Source: Eutreptiella sp. 'Long Island Sound 2002'
Taxonomy: Eukaryota; Euglenozoa; Euglenophyceae; Eutreptiales; Eutreptiaceae
Assembly: GCA_964036045.1 (NCBI GenBank)
Contig: OZ038399.1
Coordinates: 23,012,170 to 23,076,169, forward strand
Length of the DNA: 64,000 nt
Direction: 5' to 3'
Below are positions 28,223 to 37,415 of the stretch, piece after piece. How positions within the stretch are numbered: position 1 is the stretch's first letter; each line of letters starts with the position of its first letter. Below the pieces are notes generated by a model. It was not told the DNA's origin and did not search any database. It saw only the letters and a program-made list of their open reading frames with translations. Both the position numbers and the translations under genes were made by a program.

Positions 28223-28530
28223 GCGCGCCTGGCTCCTCTTGGAAAACACAATTCTGGGACCATGTTGTGGCAACCTGTTGCAGTTTTGGACCCTCTGTGT
28301 AGTGCATGTGTTGTTGTTTTGTGACCATTGGAGACTGCTTCAGGCAGGGTTTGTTTGGGGCTTTGGGGATTTCAAGGGTGGCGAAATTTTCCCCTGGCAA
28401 AATTATCCCCTGCGAAATTGTCCCCGGGCGAAATTTCCCCCCCCATGTAATTCTGAGTAGGTCGTGCGTATAAAGTTAGTCCCACGCAATCTAGAATTAA
28501 TTGCAAAAAAAAATTTAATTGTAGCCGTAC
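28117..28530 (+). repeat. About 415-bp direct repeat, right copy (right end of the hAT-like element)
   Basis: Second copy of 26014-26430. Contains the right inverted end (28378-28448, GGCGAAATTTTCCCCTGGC units) that mirrors 25836-25930. TAATT occurs next to both ends (25830 and 28449), a possible partial target duplication. Confidence 0.75.
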
Positions 28531-28612
28531 AATGGAAAAATACAACGCAAAAATCGAAATAATCGCAAAAATTCAATTAATTCCACACATCACATGAGAG
28601 GTATTTCGTGTT

Positions 28613-28660
28613 GTAAGTAATCCCCCCCTTGCTTTGTGTTCTTTCCTTCCTTGTGTACAG
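28613..28660 (+). other. Candidate 48-bp intron
   Basis: GTAAGT at 28613 and a pyrimidine-rich tract ending TTGTGTACAG at 28660 give canonical GT…AG borders. The following exon-like sequence holds the ATG at 28674. Confidence 0.4.
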
Positions 28661-28673
28661 CACCATTTCTACC

Positions 28674-28820
28674 ATGTTCACGCTACAACATTATTTCTCT
28701 GTCATCCCACATGAAACTGCAGTTGTCAAGGTTCACCGCAATGGCACTTATGATGTCCAGTTCAAAGTTGGCAATGTGCTGTATTGCAAGCGTGAGGTGC
28801 CACGCCGCCTTTTGTCATGA
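28674..28820 (+). CDS. Very small Tudor/agenet-like ORF
   Basis: 48 codons from ATG (MFTLQHYFSVIPHETAVVKV…) to TGA. AVVKVHRNGTYDVQFKVGN followed by VPRRLL resembles the (V)xRVHxDGTYDVxYxDG…VPxxLI core of Tudor/agenet-like domains common in protist proteins. It covers a single beta-barrel half, so it may be a fragment or the last exon of a larger gene. The candidate intron at 28613-28660 lies directly upstream. Confidence 0.35.
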   Translation: MFTLQHYFSVIPHETAVVKVHRNGTYDVQFKVGNVLYCKREVPRRLLS

Positions 28821-29750
28821 GCTCTGAATTTCTTCTTTGTATATTGGGCAGCCATATACTTTCTGACTGCCTGTTGCCTTTATGAACCACTGGACGAGGC
28901 AACTATAACTGTGACGGACTGATTTCATTCACTCCTTCATAATGGCGAAATGTGTGGGCCTACAATGTGTCATTTGTATGCATGGCAATTTGCATTGGGT
29001 GCATTGGTTTTGTTCGTGAACACAAATTGAAAAAACAATCGCAAAAAAAATTAATTTCTCGCCCGCCATTCAAATTTTTGGTCGCAAAATCAAAAAAAAT
29101 CGCAAAAAAAAATTAATTTTTGGGGGGTGTCCTTCGCAAAAATGCCGGTTTTGCAAATTTTAAAAGTTTGCTCGGTATAGTCTGCGCTGGACTACGCCAG
29201 GGGCGTCGAAAGCAAGGCCCCTGGAGCAGGCAAGAGGCGTGGCTGAAACCTCACGGTACAGGGATTCCAGAGCGGGGGGCAGGCAAACGGTGACATCACC
29301 CTTCCAGTTTCTGGGTCCCCATGTGGTGTACTCTGGACGATCAAAATGGTGAAGATTGGGGATGACTGCATGTCGATGCCGGAACGGTGCAGTTGCAACC
29401 CTGGTGCAGCTAAGAGATGGGGTCTTAGCACTGTTTGTGTCCCATGCATTGCACATCTAAGTGCAGTGGAGCTGGTGGTGATCGGTCAACAGTCTCAATG
29501 GTTCATGGGTACCATTTACACCGAATCTAGTTCGACCCACACTGCCGCTTCAGAGGCCATGGTGTTCGCAGAGAAAACTTGCCCTACCCTCCACTGACCT
29601 GACTGCCGAAGCTACCCAAGGATCATGTGACCGGGGCACTTGGGAGCAGACTAAAACAGCCACTTGGCTCAGTGGCTTGGCGCGGAGGCCGTGCGGGTCC
29701 AAGCTTTTTTTTAGATGCGAAATCTTATTTTTTAGCACTTATCTTTTGTT
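28821..29750. other. No gene recognised
   Basis: A/T-rich blocks with repeated CGCAAAAAAAATTAATTT motifs at 29040-29125. 29266-29282 (CCAGAGCGGGGGGCA) echoes the end of the 85-bp repeat unit. Frames here lack domains. Confidence 0.5.
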
Positions 29751-29754
29751 TTAG

Positions 29755-29870
29755 CACAAAAAAAAGATTTCGCGCTAAAAAAAAAGATTCCGCGCTAAAA
29801 AAAAAGATTCCGCGCTAAAAAAAAGATTCCGCGCTAAAAAAAAGATTCCGCGCTAAAAAAAAGATTTTTA
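29755..29870. repeat. 19-20-bp tandem repeat (AAAAAAAGATTCCGCGCT)
   Basis: Six near-identical units, preceded by an inverted partial copy (TTTTTTAGATGCGAAATCTT, about 29705-29725), giving a potential hairpin. Confidence 0.85.
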
Positions 29871-30786
29871 CATGATCATCATGTATGTCTCAAAAAGCTG
29901 CACGGGGGGGTTACAAGGAGTGCTACTGCATCAAGCCAACCCCTGCCCATATTCACAACTTCATACAGTAGGGGAACCTGGGTTTCGGGACTGACCCAAT
30001 ATGCACCCAGTGGCCCTCTTTCCTTGTTGCCTGCTGCATGCGGTGAGGAGGTACCCTATGCAGGGATGTCATGAATGTGGAAGGTTTTGGGTGCATTACG
30101 CAGAACTTGTGTTTCACAACAGGGGTGTCCCTTTCGAGCTGGGGGACCTATGCAGAGAGTTCATCAGAGAGGATCACAGGTAATGTCTGAAAGTTGTAAA
30201 GTAGGGTACTCAGCCACCTTGGCCAGAGCCCACGTGCACAATTTCATCTGCTCAGAGAACAGGGGTTTTCCTTCGCTGGGGGACCTATGCAGAGAGGTCA
30301 TTTGAACGGATCATAGGTAATGCCTGGATTTTGTAGAGTAGGGCACTCAACCATGTTGGCCAGAGCCCAGGGCAAACTCGTCTTCCAATATCCCAATCAA
30401 ACCCTCAGCTCTCGTCTTCAGGCGCACAGGCAAATAAACAAAGCAACAAAGCCTTGTGAGGCGCTAACACATTTCAGCTGAAACAGGGAGCAGTGCTGAG
30501 TGCTTTCTGCGAGCAAGGGTGAGGTCCACTACTTGCACAACCTACCATTCTGGGGAAGGTATATGTACCCAAGCCTGGTGCATACTCCTCTCCAACAGGC
30601 AGTTTTTGCGTTCACAGACACTACTTTTGGGTGGAACATCAGTAAAGCATCTGGGACCTGTGCGGGCACCTGGACACTTCCAACAAGCAAACTGTTGCCC
30701 ATTGTTGACCTAAGCAGCAAACATATACACAGAGAGAGACAGCGGAAACATGCCCGAAGCACAGAGGCACATGCTTGGACAAACAT
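29871..30786. repeat. Two diverged about 120-140-bp tandem units in otherwise gene-free sequence
   Basis: 30119-30235 and 30259-30374 share ACAGGGGT, GCTGGGGGACCTATGCAGAG, GGTAATG(T/C)CTG and TTGGCCAGAGCCC. Nothing coding is evident. The stretch ends at the 3' end of the Penelope-like element. Confidence 0.6.
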
Positions 30787-32424
30787 TCAGGTGTGAAGGC
30801 TCGGTAGGTCCGGCATAGGGAGACCCCACTTGTCTAAGCACCCTCTCAGTGACGGTACCCACCAGCGGCTGCAGTAATCTTTGCTCTGGAGGTCTGTGAT
30901 AACCAACTGTACATTAGCCTGTGCATCCTGCCTGGAGTCACGGTAGTACGCACAGTTTTTTGCCATTGCAGGCACCAGAGATTGCAATGTACGAGGCGCC
31001 TTAGGGGCGAAGCGGTCAGGATAGCGTACAAGGCGTTGGTGGGGTGCAGTGAATTTCGTTCCTTTATCAGCCAGTCGCAGCTGCACCAACGGTGGGCCAT
31101 GAGGGCCACCCTGTATTACCTGAATTTCACCTTGTAATGTGGTCCACAGGTCGCCAACTCCTTCGCACTGTAGTTCTAAATTATACACACCTTCCATCCA
31201 TGACTGTAACTCTGAAAATGTGGTGGACACGTATTTCATACCCAAGCAGTTGTCCCTGAATCTGCCTGCACGGACAGGCAGGACACAAGGGTGCAGAAGT
31301 GCAGGTCCCTGCAGGGCATAGGGGGGGAGGGTCTCAAGATAATGATACTCAGAGAGCATGCAGTCAATGCAGGCATATTGCGATGAACCCGTGCCACCAA
31401 TGGCGATGCCTCTAATTTGTCTATATACAACATTCAGATACACAAACAGATCATTGCAGTAGATGTCATAATATACAAAGTCAAGCACATCCTGGGTGCG
31501 AAAATTCGTGAACAATTCAGGGCTACCACCACCAATCCTATCAAGTTTGCGGTCCAGTTTGTTGATGGCAAAGGAAAGGGGGCCTCGTCCCCGTCGTGTT
31601 CGCTGCACAATGCGAAACATCTCCTGGATGGATTCCCAGACCCGATCCCGGGATAAATTGGGGAACATGGCAACAATGTCCAGCTCCCAGAAAATCACAT
31701 CATTAGGCAATGCATTATGGCTCCATAATTCACGCAGGGCGGTATTCCATGCTCTAATCAGGGGTAACAGGTCCTTGCAATGCATCATTTCTGCAGTGTG
31801 CATGCACGTCGTGGCCGCTGCGATTAACAACTGCAGGCAGCGCGCTACCAACCTACCTCGCTGGCGTAGCGGTTGGCGGTAGTAGGAAAAAATAACTCTA
31901 TGCTTCCAATCGACATCGGGATAAGCACGCAACAGTGGTCCTGCATGGGGCCGTGTAAGAGGCAAGGGGTGGCACTGATGGTATGATTGTGCTTCAGCAG
32001 GCAGGCCATTCAAAGTCCACTGTAAAGCCCGCAAGCGCCAAAATAAGCAATCCCAGTTTTCAAGGCGGGGTGGGGCAAGCCATACATTCAGGGACCATGA
32101 GAGCATGCACTGGTTGACAGTGAACAGGGCCCAGATCTGCGGGCGACACCGCCCAGCAAACAGTAGTATATGTGAAGTCCAGAGATCTCTGGACATGGTA
32201 TGCAGTGCAAAACGTTGCGGTTTGCGTCCCCAGTGCTTTAATTCATTGAGTTTGTTTTTCGGGAGAAAGCGCACTGAAGGTGGCGCTTTAGAGGCACCCT
32301 TCACCCAATACTTGCGTTGTCCATGGAGGTTTACATCACGGGACAATAGATGCAATGCATGCGCCTTTGCATCTCTCACATTCGGCGCAATGTACACCAC
32401 CTCATATTGTTTTCTGTTTTCCAA
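30787..32424 (-). CDS. Reverse transcriptase block of the Penelope-like element
   Basis: 545 codons, open at the N-terminal side (first codon TTG, upstream residues KELKEL). RT motifs are WELDIVAMFPNLSRDR (catalytic Asp249), RGIAIGGTGSSQYACID (residues 338-354, fingers/palm motif B) and RFRDNCLG (388-395), where the usual YxDD is FRDN, so the first catalytic Asp is kept and the second is Asn. The about 240 residues before motif A (for example NWDCLFWRLRALQWTLNGLP, CKDLLPLIRAWNTALRELW) have no domain I can name. No RNase H follows, consistent with Penelope-like elements, which rely on target-primed copying. This block is the longest intact part of the element. Confidence 0.6.
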   Translation of the reverse strand: MENRKQYEVVYIAPNVRDAKAHALHLLSRDVNLHGQRKYWVKGASKAPPSVRFLPKNKLNELKHWGRKPQRFALHTMSRDLWTSHILLFAGRCRPQIWALFTVNQCMLSWSLNVWLAPPRLENWDCLFWRLRALQWTLNGLPAEAQSYHQCHPLPLTRPHAGPLLRAYPDVDWKHRVIFSYYRQPLRQRGRLVARCLQLLIAAATTCMHTAEMMHCKDLLPLIRAWNTALRELWSHNALPNDVIFWELDIVAMFPNLSRDRVWESIQEMFRIVQRTRRGRGPLSFAINKLDRKLDRIGGGSPELFTNFRTQDVLDFVYYDIYCNDLFVYLNVVYRQIRGIAIGGTGSSQYACIDCMLSEYHYLETLPPYALQGPALLHPCVLPVRAGRFRDNCLGMKYVSTTFSELQSWMEGVYNLELQCEGVGDLWTTLQGEIQVIQGGPHGPPLVQLRLADKGTKFTAPHQRLVRYPDRFAPKAPRTLQSLVPAMAKNCAYYRDSRQDAQANVQLVITDLQSKDYCSRWWVPSLRGCLDKWGLPMPDLPSLHT

Positions 32425-32450
32425 TTCTTTTAGTTCCTGGCAGAGCTGGC

Positions 32451-33352
32451 CTATACGGCAGTGTGCAGCGATTTTACCAGTGTTTTTTTATCACAGACAG
32501 AAAAAACCCACTGTGGGGACCATTGGTTATGGAACTCCGCGATGGTGTCTTGTCGCAAGAACCATGGGCTTGCTGCCCTAGAGGCACAGTGACCTGTACG
32601 TATGCGCGAGAGGAATGAAGAATAGATTTCAGAAACCTGTTGTTGTGGTAGTGGTTCCGGGAGCGTCTTCTTGAAAAGGGCACGGAGGGAGTTGACCACT
32701 GTGGATTTCATTTTCCACCATGCTGGGATGACATCATTCTTGGAGTTTTGTAGGAGGATTTTCCCCTGGGGTCCAAACACTTGCTTTATCAGTGTCGGGT
32801 GGCGCAGGAAAACATGGCTTTCCACCAATGGGATGTTCAAACGCTCAGCCAAACGCCGGCAGTCACAGGGGCTTGCTGCAATTAGTCTCGCAACCTCGGC
32901 AGTTTCAGGCTGGACTCGATTGGATAACAAGTCTGAGACACATGGATTACGTACCACAGATAAACGGACTTGAGGTAGGTCCTATAATACACAGGAATGG
33001 GAAGACCACCAATTGTTTCCTTCAGCAGAGGTAACAAATCAAGTTTGTCCATGCCTCTGAGGCATGGCACACACAGCGGTACAATGTTGGGTAAGGTCAA
33101 GCCCGTGAGGCGCTTGATTCGTAGGGCCACCTTTTGGTAGCATCTATTTCTGGCTGGGCCAGACAGGTTTTTTTGCGCAGTGGTCAGGAAACGTAGCTGT
33201 GTATGGATAGGCAAACGGCAACGTATAGTAGAGGAGATGGCATTGGTGAGGCGTGCAATCTCTGCTTTACTGTACTTTGGCGTGACAAGCTTCCCATGGA
33301 ATAGGAGCTTCCACTTGCGTGTGGGGGTGGGATCAGGCGCACATTTAAACAT
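32451..33352 (-). pseudogene. Linker region between GIY-YIG and RT, two frames
   Basis: Two overlapping blocks (33352-32882 and 32957-32451) read KLVTPKYSKAEIARLTNAIS, NIVPLCVPCLRGMDKLDLLP, then NPCVSDLLSNRVQPETAEVA and KILLQNSKNDVIPAWWKMKS. The overlap lies around YLKSVYLWYV / VRNPCVSDLL, so a one-base change near 32950 separates them. A Cys pair (CVPC) is the only motif. Probably the RT N-terminal extension. Confidence 0.45.
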
Positions 33353-34200
33353 TTTCCTAATTTCCTAATCCAAAACTGTTCACGGGAGTCAGCTGCCGCA
33401 CGAGAAACGAACTCCAGGGGAATAATCCCAAAGGTATGTGGACCGCGCTTGAACATTTCAGGGTATAGTTTCCCCAAACCACGTACTCCTCGTTTCTCAA
33501 ACAAAGTCTGCCAGGACCTGCCACACCGTAGGTGTTGTAGGAACCTTGTTAACAACATCTTTCTGGCCTTGATTGCCCCAGTCTGGCCTACGTAGACGTA
33601 GGGTGTCAACGGCGACCACACTACATAGATCCACGAGCCTTCAGTAAGCACACTGGGAAGTGGTTTTTCTGCAAAGTTCCACAGGCGTCGTAGCCACTTC
33701 TGTGGGGCAAACTGGAGCAAGGGGTTAAGGTTGTCAAGGTGTGTGCCCCAACGTGTTTTTGACCAACCTTTCGTATCTCGGGCATTAGTGGTCGCTTGGG
33801 TCCACTGCTTCCAGAAATAATCACGGAGATCCTGTTTTGGTAAAGATGTCATGCATTTTTCAGGTAGCGGGCAGTAGAATTGTATATGGTTAGTTTTGCA
33901 GAAGGCACCAATGTGCGCTACAACATCATTAGTGCTAACGAGTCTATCCGGCTGGTTTGTGACCCAATACACAGTTACAGGTATTTTCTCATGCGGGAGG
34001 AACAATTGACCTTGTGACCGTAAGAAAGGCAAGCTGGCTACAGACCCACTTGCAATGCGTGTGCAGTGATGCGGGTCGGCATCGCACCATTGTGTCAAAC
34101 CCAGCTGCACCACGTGGGTGGTAGAGCAGACAATAATCACGCTTGTTGCCAGGCCATGCTGGGATCCAACTCTCGCTTTCAGAGTCTGTAAGTCGGCCAA
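33340..34200 (-). pseudogene. GIY-YIG endonuclease domain of the Penelope-like element
   Basis: GIY-YIG landmarks lie at residues 188-290 of this block: SWIYVVWSPLTPYVYVGQTG (GIY-like IYV and YVG), LLTRFLQHL (catalytic Arg), a hydrophobic core KRGPHTFGIIPLEFV, SREQFWI (metal-binding Glu274) and LNVR. All core catalytic positions appear present. It would nick target DNA to prime reverse transcription. The domain occupies about 33340-33640 on the minus strand, upstream of RT in the transcript sense. The frame is lost right after it, near 33350. Confidence 0.65.
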
Positions 34201-34221
34201 TGTATGTGTGGGCTGCAGAAC

Positions 34222-35633
34222 CTAGAGGGCTCTGCACGGCTGGGGAGAGGCAAACACCCAGTCCATAGTAGGTAGGCACCCAAGCAGTTTCTCAGCCGGG
34301 ACTACTGCTACTGCACGGGCCGCCGCTGTAGCTTGCTGCGGTAATCCAATCACAGTGTCTACTCGAAACGTCCTGCGCCATACATCCTGCCATGTATAGG
34401 GAGTACTCCAGAAGCCGCCATTCACAAATTGGGCAGTGTCATTGTATTGGTCCCAAATGGTACCAATGCAAGCCGTGAACTCGAAACCGTCTAAGGCGGA
34501 GGTGGTGGTCCAGTTGCCAATGGACTCTAGATCAGCGTAGCGTTTCCAAGAATGGGCGAGGGTAGGGGAAAGCGCAATGTGTTGTTGTAGGAGCTGCAAA
34601 AGTTGACGATGGGGATGGAGGGAGCTAAGTTTACAAGTATCGCCAAACACGTTCAGGCCCAGTGCAGCATGGTCTGCAAACGGCAGACCATCACCCATAT
34701 GCATATTGCTCTGAAACTTCGCCATCTGGTCAGAGAGCCGCTGCTGCCATGCGGCCTCCACATAATCACGCTCGGTAACGATAGCCTAGATCCGTGCATG
34801 CGCTGCTGGGTCAATATGTGCTGGGTGTTCCAATCTCGGTAGTGGAGCGGTCATCGGTGGTGCCAGAGCATGGTCGCGTATTAGCCGTTGCCAGAATGGA
34901 CTCTTTTTGCAGCGCCACATATAGGTCAGACTTGGTTTCACAAAACCAGCAGTAGCACGCTGGTCTGGAGCTCTATCAGGATGCAGGAGGAAAGCACGGA
35001 GGTGCCGGTAGCATGTATCAGCATTCATCATTGCACAGGGTATAGAAGTTCATTGCAATCATGGTCGCACACAAACGTTCGGTCTCATCGGCGAGCCCGT
35101 TTTCCATGCAATCTGAAAGCCAACGCCGCATCCGATGAATCGTGCGAAGCATAGAAATATTGCATCTCAACCATCACCGGCAGTGCATCCTTGGGCATTC
35201 CCAGTAATTGTGCCCACCACTTGTGGTCATTGACTTTAGATAGCAATGTGATTTCCTTTGCAGTCCAATCGATTGCGTCGTTGTTCGGCGACTGTGGTGG
35301 CAGATGCAGATATCCTTTGCTCCCCAGTCGTGCACCTGGGGATGGTTGTTCTCGTTTTCGTCCAATCTGCCCCAAGGGTGTGCTGGGCACCGAATCCATT
35401 GACAAGAGTCTCGCTGGGTCTTCAATGCCCTCCAAATCCATATCTGTGTCCGCACTGAGTTGCCTTTCGGGGATGATTCCTCCCAGTCCTTCTCTACGTG
35501 GGCTTCTCTTCGGTTGCGGCGATGGCTTGGGTGCTCTATTCGGAGTCGGTGGTATCTCGCTTGGGTCCAGAAATTTCTTTGCCAGTGAACGAAGCAGTAG
35601 CGATTCATCGGAGCGCTTTGTTCTAATGTCCTC
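34222..35633 (-). pseudogene. N-terminal region of the Penelope-like element, three frame blocks
   Basis: Reads from the LTR junction: RTKRSDESLLLRSLAKKFL, a Pro/Ser/Arg-rich stretch, DAIDWTAKEITLLSKVNDHK, MVEMQYFYASHDSSDAALAF, then TCYRHLRAFLLHPDRAPDQR, then QQRLSDQMAKFQSNMHMGDG and LPTMDWVF. Breaks lie near 35040 and 34780. No domain recognised; gag-like or DNA-binding functions are possible. The LTR at 35634 truncates its start. Confidence 0.4.
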
Positions 35634-36376
35634 AGTAAGAAAAAGTCACTACCATGTCTTTCTTGGGGTACTTGATCCAGGCTACAGCCCCCTTTTTTTG
35701 CCTAAGGAGGTACTGAGACTAACACTTAAACATTTTTGTTTCTCTCATGAAGCTTTAAGTACACTTTCTCAGCAACTAGGGTTATAACCCTAGCACCCCC
35801 ATGAAGTTCACCCCTACCATTCAAGGGAGCGGAGGTGTCATCCCTCATGGATGTTATACCGAAATAAAGTAGGCACTTCATGCCTTGGGCCTTGTAGGTC
35901 AGGCCTAGTGGTCTTCCACCTTAGGACCCCTATACTCAAAAGTTTCTACTACTTATTGTGGTTTCAGATTGTAACTGTTTCTGAATTCAGTTGCTTGGCC
36001 AAGTCATTTTCTGTGTCTGGCCTGACACCTATGTCCCCGATTCCTAACCAGCTCCATTTCATCTAAAAGAGTGCACATGAAGTGCTTGGTGCTATCTTGG
36101 AGGCCTGAGTCATGCCAGTTTTCACATAAAATCATTTTTTTTGTTTATAAAACCATTTGAGTTGCATATTTGATTCCTCATTTGTCTATATGCAGCCCCT
36201 CTTTGCTTACAATGCTTTGATTTTGAAGAATACTACCACGATTCTGACTTTGATCCTGTTTATGGTGTTCCTTGCTCGTGGACTTTACCTTTTTGCAGTT
36301 TTGGGCAAACATCTTTTGAAAAGCAATCAAGGTTTTCAATATCAACAACAAGCAAGGGACATCAGAAACTCTTTCT
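35634..36376 (+). repeat. LTR of element C (diverged relative of the chromovirus LTRs)
   Basis: Starts AGTAAGAAAAAGTCACTACC and ends CTTTCT, like the four LTRs at 39.8, 50.1, 51.7 and 62.2 kb, but with many substitutions and indels. A primer-binding site (GGTAGCAGAG) follows at once, so it is a 5' LTR. It abuts the Penelope-like reading frame at 35633, suggesting that element C inserted there. Confidence 0.75.
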
Positions 36377-36898
36377 GGTAGCAGAGTGCAACACCCTCGC
36401 CAAGCTAAAGCACAAGAAATCCACAGCGTATTGAGCAATGTCACGTCCATCAGTTACAATGAGCGCCAAGACCCTGCCAAACAGGTCCCAGCCAACGGCG
36501 GGGCCTGTAGCAGGACCTTCCAGGGCTATGTCCCTGAGCGGAAGAGATGATACAGTCGTTGTGGACACTATGTAATGGAACTCAGCACAGGCCTGCATCG
36601 CAGCGCATGCGCATTTGATCTGTGATTTGTCAATGTGATTCGCATTGAATCTCGATGGAATTTTATGATAAAAACATCGTGTTTTCTCACAGAACAACAG
36701 GATGAGATTCAGTAATGGTTCCGTGATGGATTTTGCGTAGTCGTGCATATTGGGATTTGAGGCAACAGCGTTGAAGATAAAGAATAGCTGGAGAGCTTCG
36801 CCGGGAAAATAGTCACTCCGGGTAATCCCATTACAATCCTGTTGTTCGATTTCGGCAAGGGCTTTCCAGCAAACTTCCAGATACCAGTCATCCTCCAT
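36362..36898 (-). CDS. Uncharacterised ORF ending inside the element C LTR
   Basis: 178 codons from an ATG that shares the palindrome CCATGG with the divergent ORF at 36897. Hydrophobic-helical sequence (ALQLFFIFNAVASNPNMHDY, LLNLILLFCEKTRC, DIAQYAVDFLCFSLARVL). The last seven codons come from the primer-binding site and LTR, so the true C-terminus is lost or the gene ends by capture. 266 bp of it (36571-36836) recur at 38882-39147. No family recognised. Confidence 0.35.
   Translation of the reverse strand: MEDDWYLEVCWKALAEIEQQDCNGITRSDYFPGEALQLFFIFNAVASNPNMHDYAKSITEPLLNLILLFCEKTRCFYHKIPSRFNANHIDKSQIKCACAAMQACAEFHYIVSTTTVSSLPLRDIALEGPATGPAVGWDLFGRVLALIVTDGRDIAQYAVDFLCFSLARVLHSATRKSF
36377..36386 (+). 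promoter_or_regulatory. Primer-binding site of element C
   Basis: GGTAGCAGAG right after the LTR, with the preceding T of the LTR, is complementary to a CTCTGCTACCA 3' end as expected for an initiator-Met-type tRNA. The same site follows the other two 5' LTRs. Confidence 0.7.
36571..36836 (-). repeat. 266-bp duplicated segment with inverted ends, copy A
   Basis: Begins TGTAATGGAACTCAGC and ends GGTAATCCCATTACAA, so the termini are short inverted repeats (TGTAATGG). It differs from 38882-39147 at about one base. Both copies keep an 88-codon open minus-strand frame. No clear target duplication at either copy. Confidence 0.8.
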
Positions 36899-37415
36899 GG
36901 TCGCCGAGTCCACTTTGCAGTGGTACCGTGAGCACCGTGCTGAGCTTGAACGCGAAGTTCGTCGTCTTTCGAGACTGCCGGTGCCTCCGCCAGCGACGGG
37001 GAGACTTTGGAGACTGCAAAACTGGTCTAGTTGGGATGTTCACTCTGTCGAAGACAATGCTGCTTTGATTGCCTTGGTGTCTGAAGAACCTGAGCTAATT
37101 GAAGACACTCAGCTTGCGGCACACTGCATTCGTGCTGTGGGGGTTGTGTACCCAGTGCAAATAGCTGACACTGCGCCTCGGTCCACGAGTGCACTGTTCC
37201 GCGTTGTTGAAGACGACCCTCTTCGCCTCATTCGAGCGCTTTGCACAGCAGCGCGGTGTCCACAGCCACAACAACCTCCGTCAGCGAATCACGTCATTTT
37301 CTCCACAACGACCACCAGCGCGAACGCGAATCCGTCGCCTGCTCAGTTGGAGGTGAGCATGGCCAAGAAAACGCGACGAGGAACTGGAGGTCGTCGGCGA
37401 AACAAAAAACCGTAA
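36897..37415 (+). CDS. Uncharacterised basic-tailed ORF
   Basis: 172 codons from ATG in GGTCGCC context. N-terminal charged helix (WYREHRAELEREVRRLSRL), an acidic/aliphatic middle (NAALIALVSEEPELIEDTQL) and a strongly basic end (KKTRRGTGGRRRNKKP) that could bind nucleic acid. It lies in the segment between the element C primer-binding site and its gag, where the other copies have only about 80 bp, so it may be captured cargo. No family recognised; start divergent from and overlapping the minus ORF at 36898. Confidence 0.35.
   Translation: MVAESTLQWYREHRAELEREVRRLSRLPVPPPATGRLWRLQNWSSWDVHSVEDNAALIALVSEEPELIEDTQLAAHCIRAVGVVYPVQIADTAPRSTSALFRVVEDDPLRLIRALCTAARCPQPQQPPSANHVIFSTTTTSANANPSPAQLEVSMAKKTRRGTGGRRRNKKP

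Larger units (their letters stand above)
30787..35633 (-). mobile_element. Penelope-like retroelement with GIY-YIG nuclease upstream of RT (decayed)
   Basis: The minus strand carries, in order, an N-terminal region, a GIY-YIG nuclease domain, a linker and a reverse transcriptase, in at least six overlapping or adjacent frame blocks (35633-35085, 35031-34786, 34761-34222, 34200-33340, 33352-32882, 32957-32451, 32424-30787). Classical Penelope elements place GIY-YIG after RT. A permuted clade with the nuclease first has been described in green algae, protists and invertebrates (Chlamys/Naiad types, from memory). Multiple frameshifts mean this copy is inactive. The 5' part is cut off by the LTR starting at 35634. 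Confidence 0.65.

Noticed and set aside
35191-35787. 198-codon plus-strand frame across the LTR junction
   Set aside because: Antisense of the Penelope-like N-terminal region, extended by chance into the LTR.
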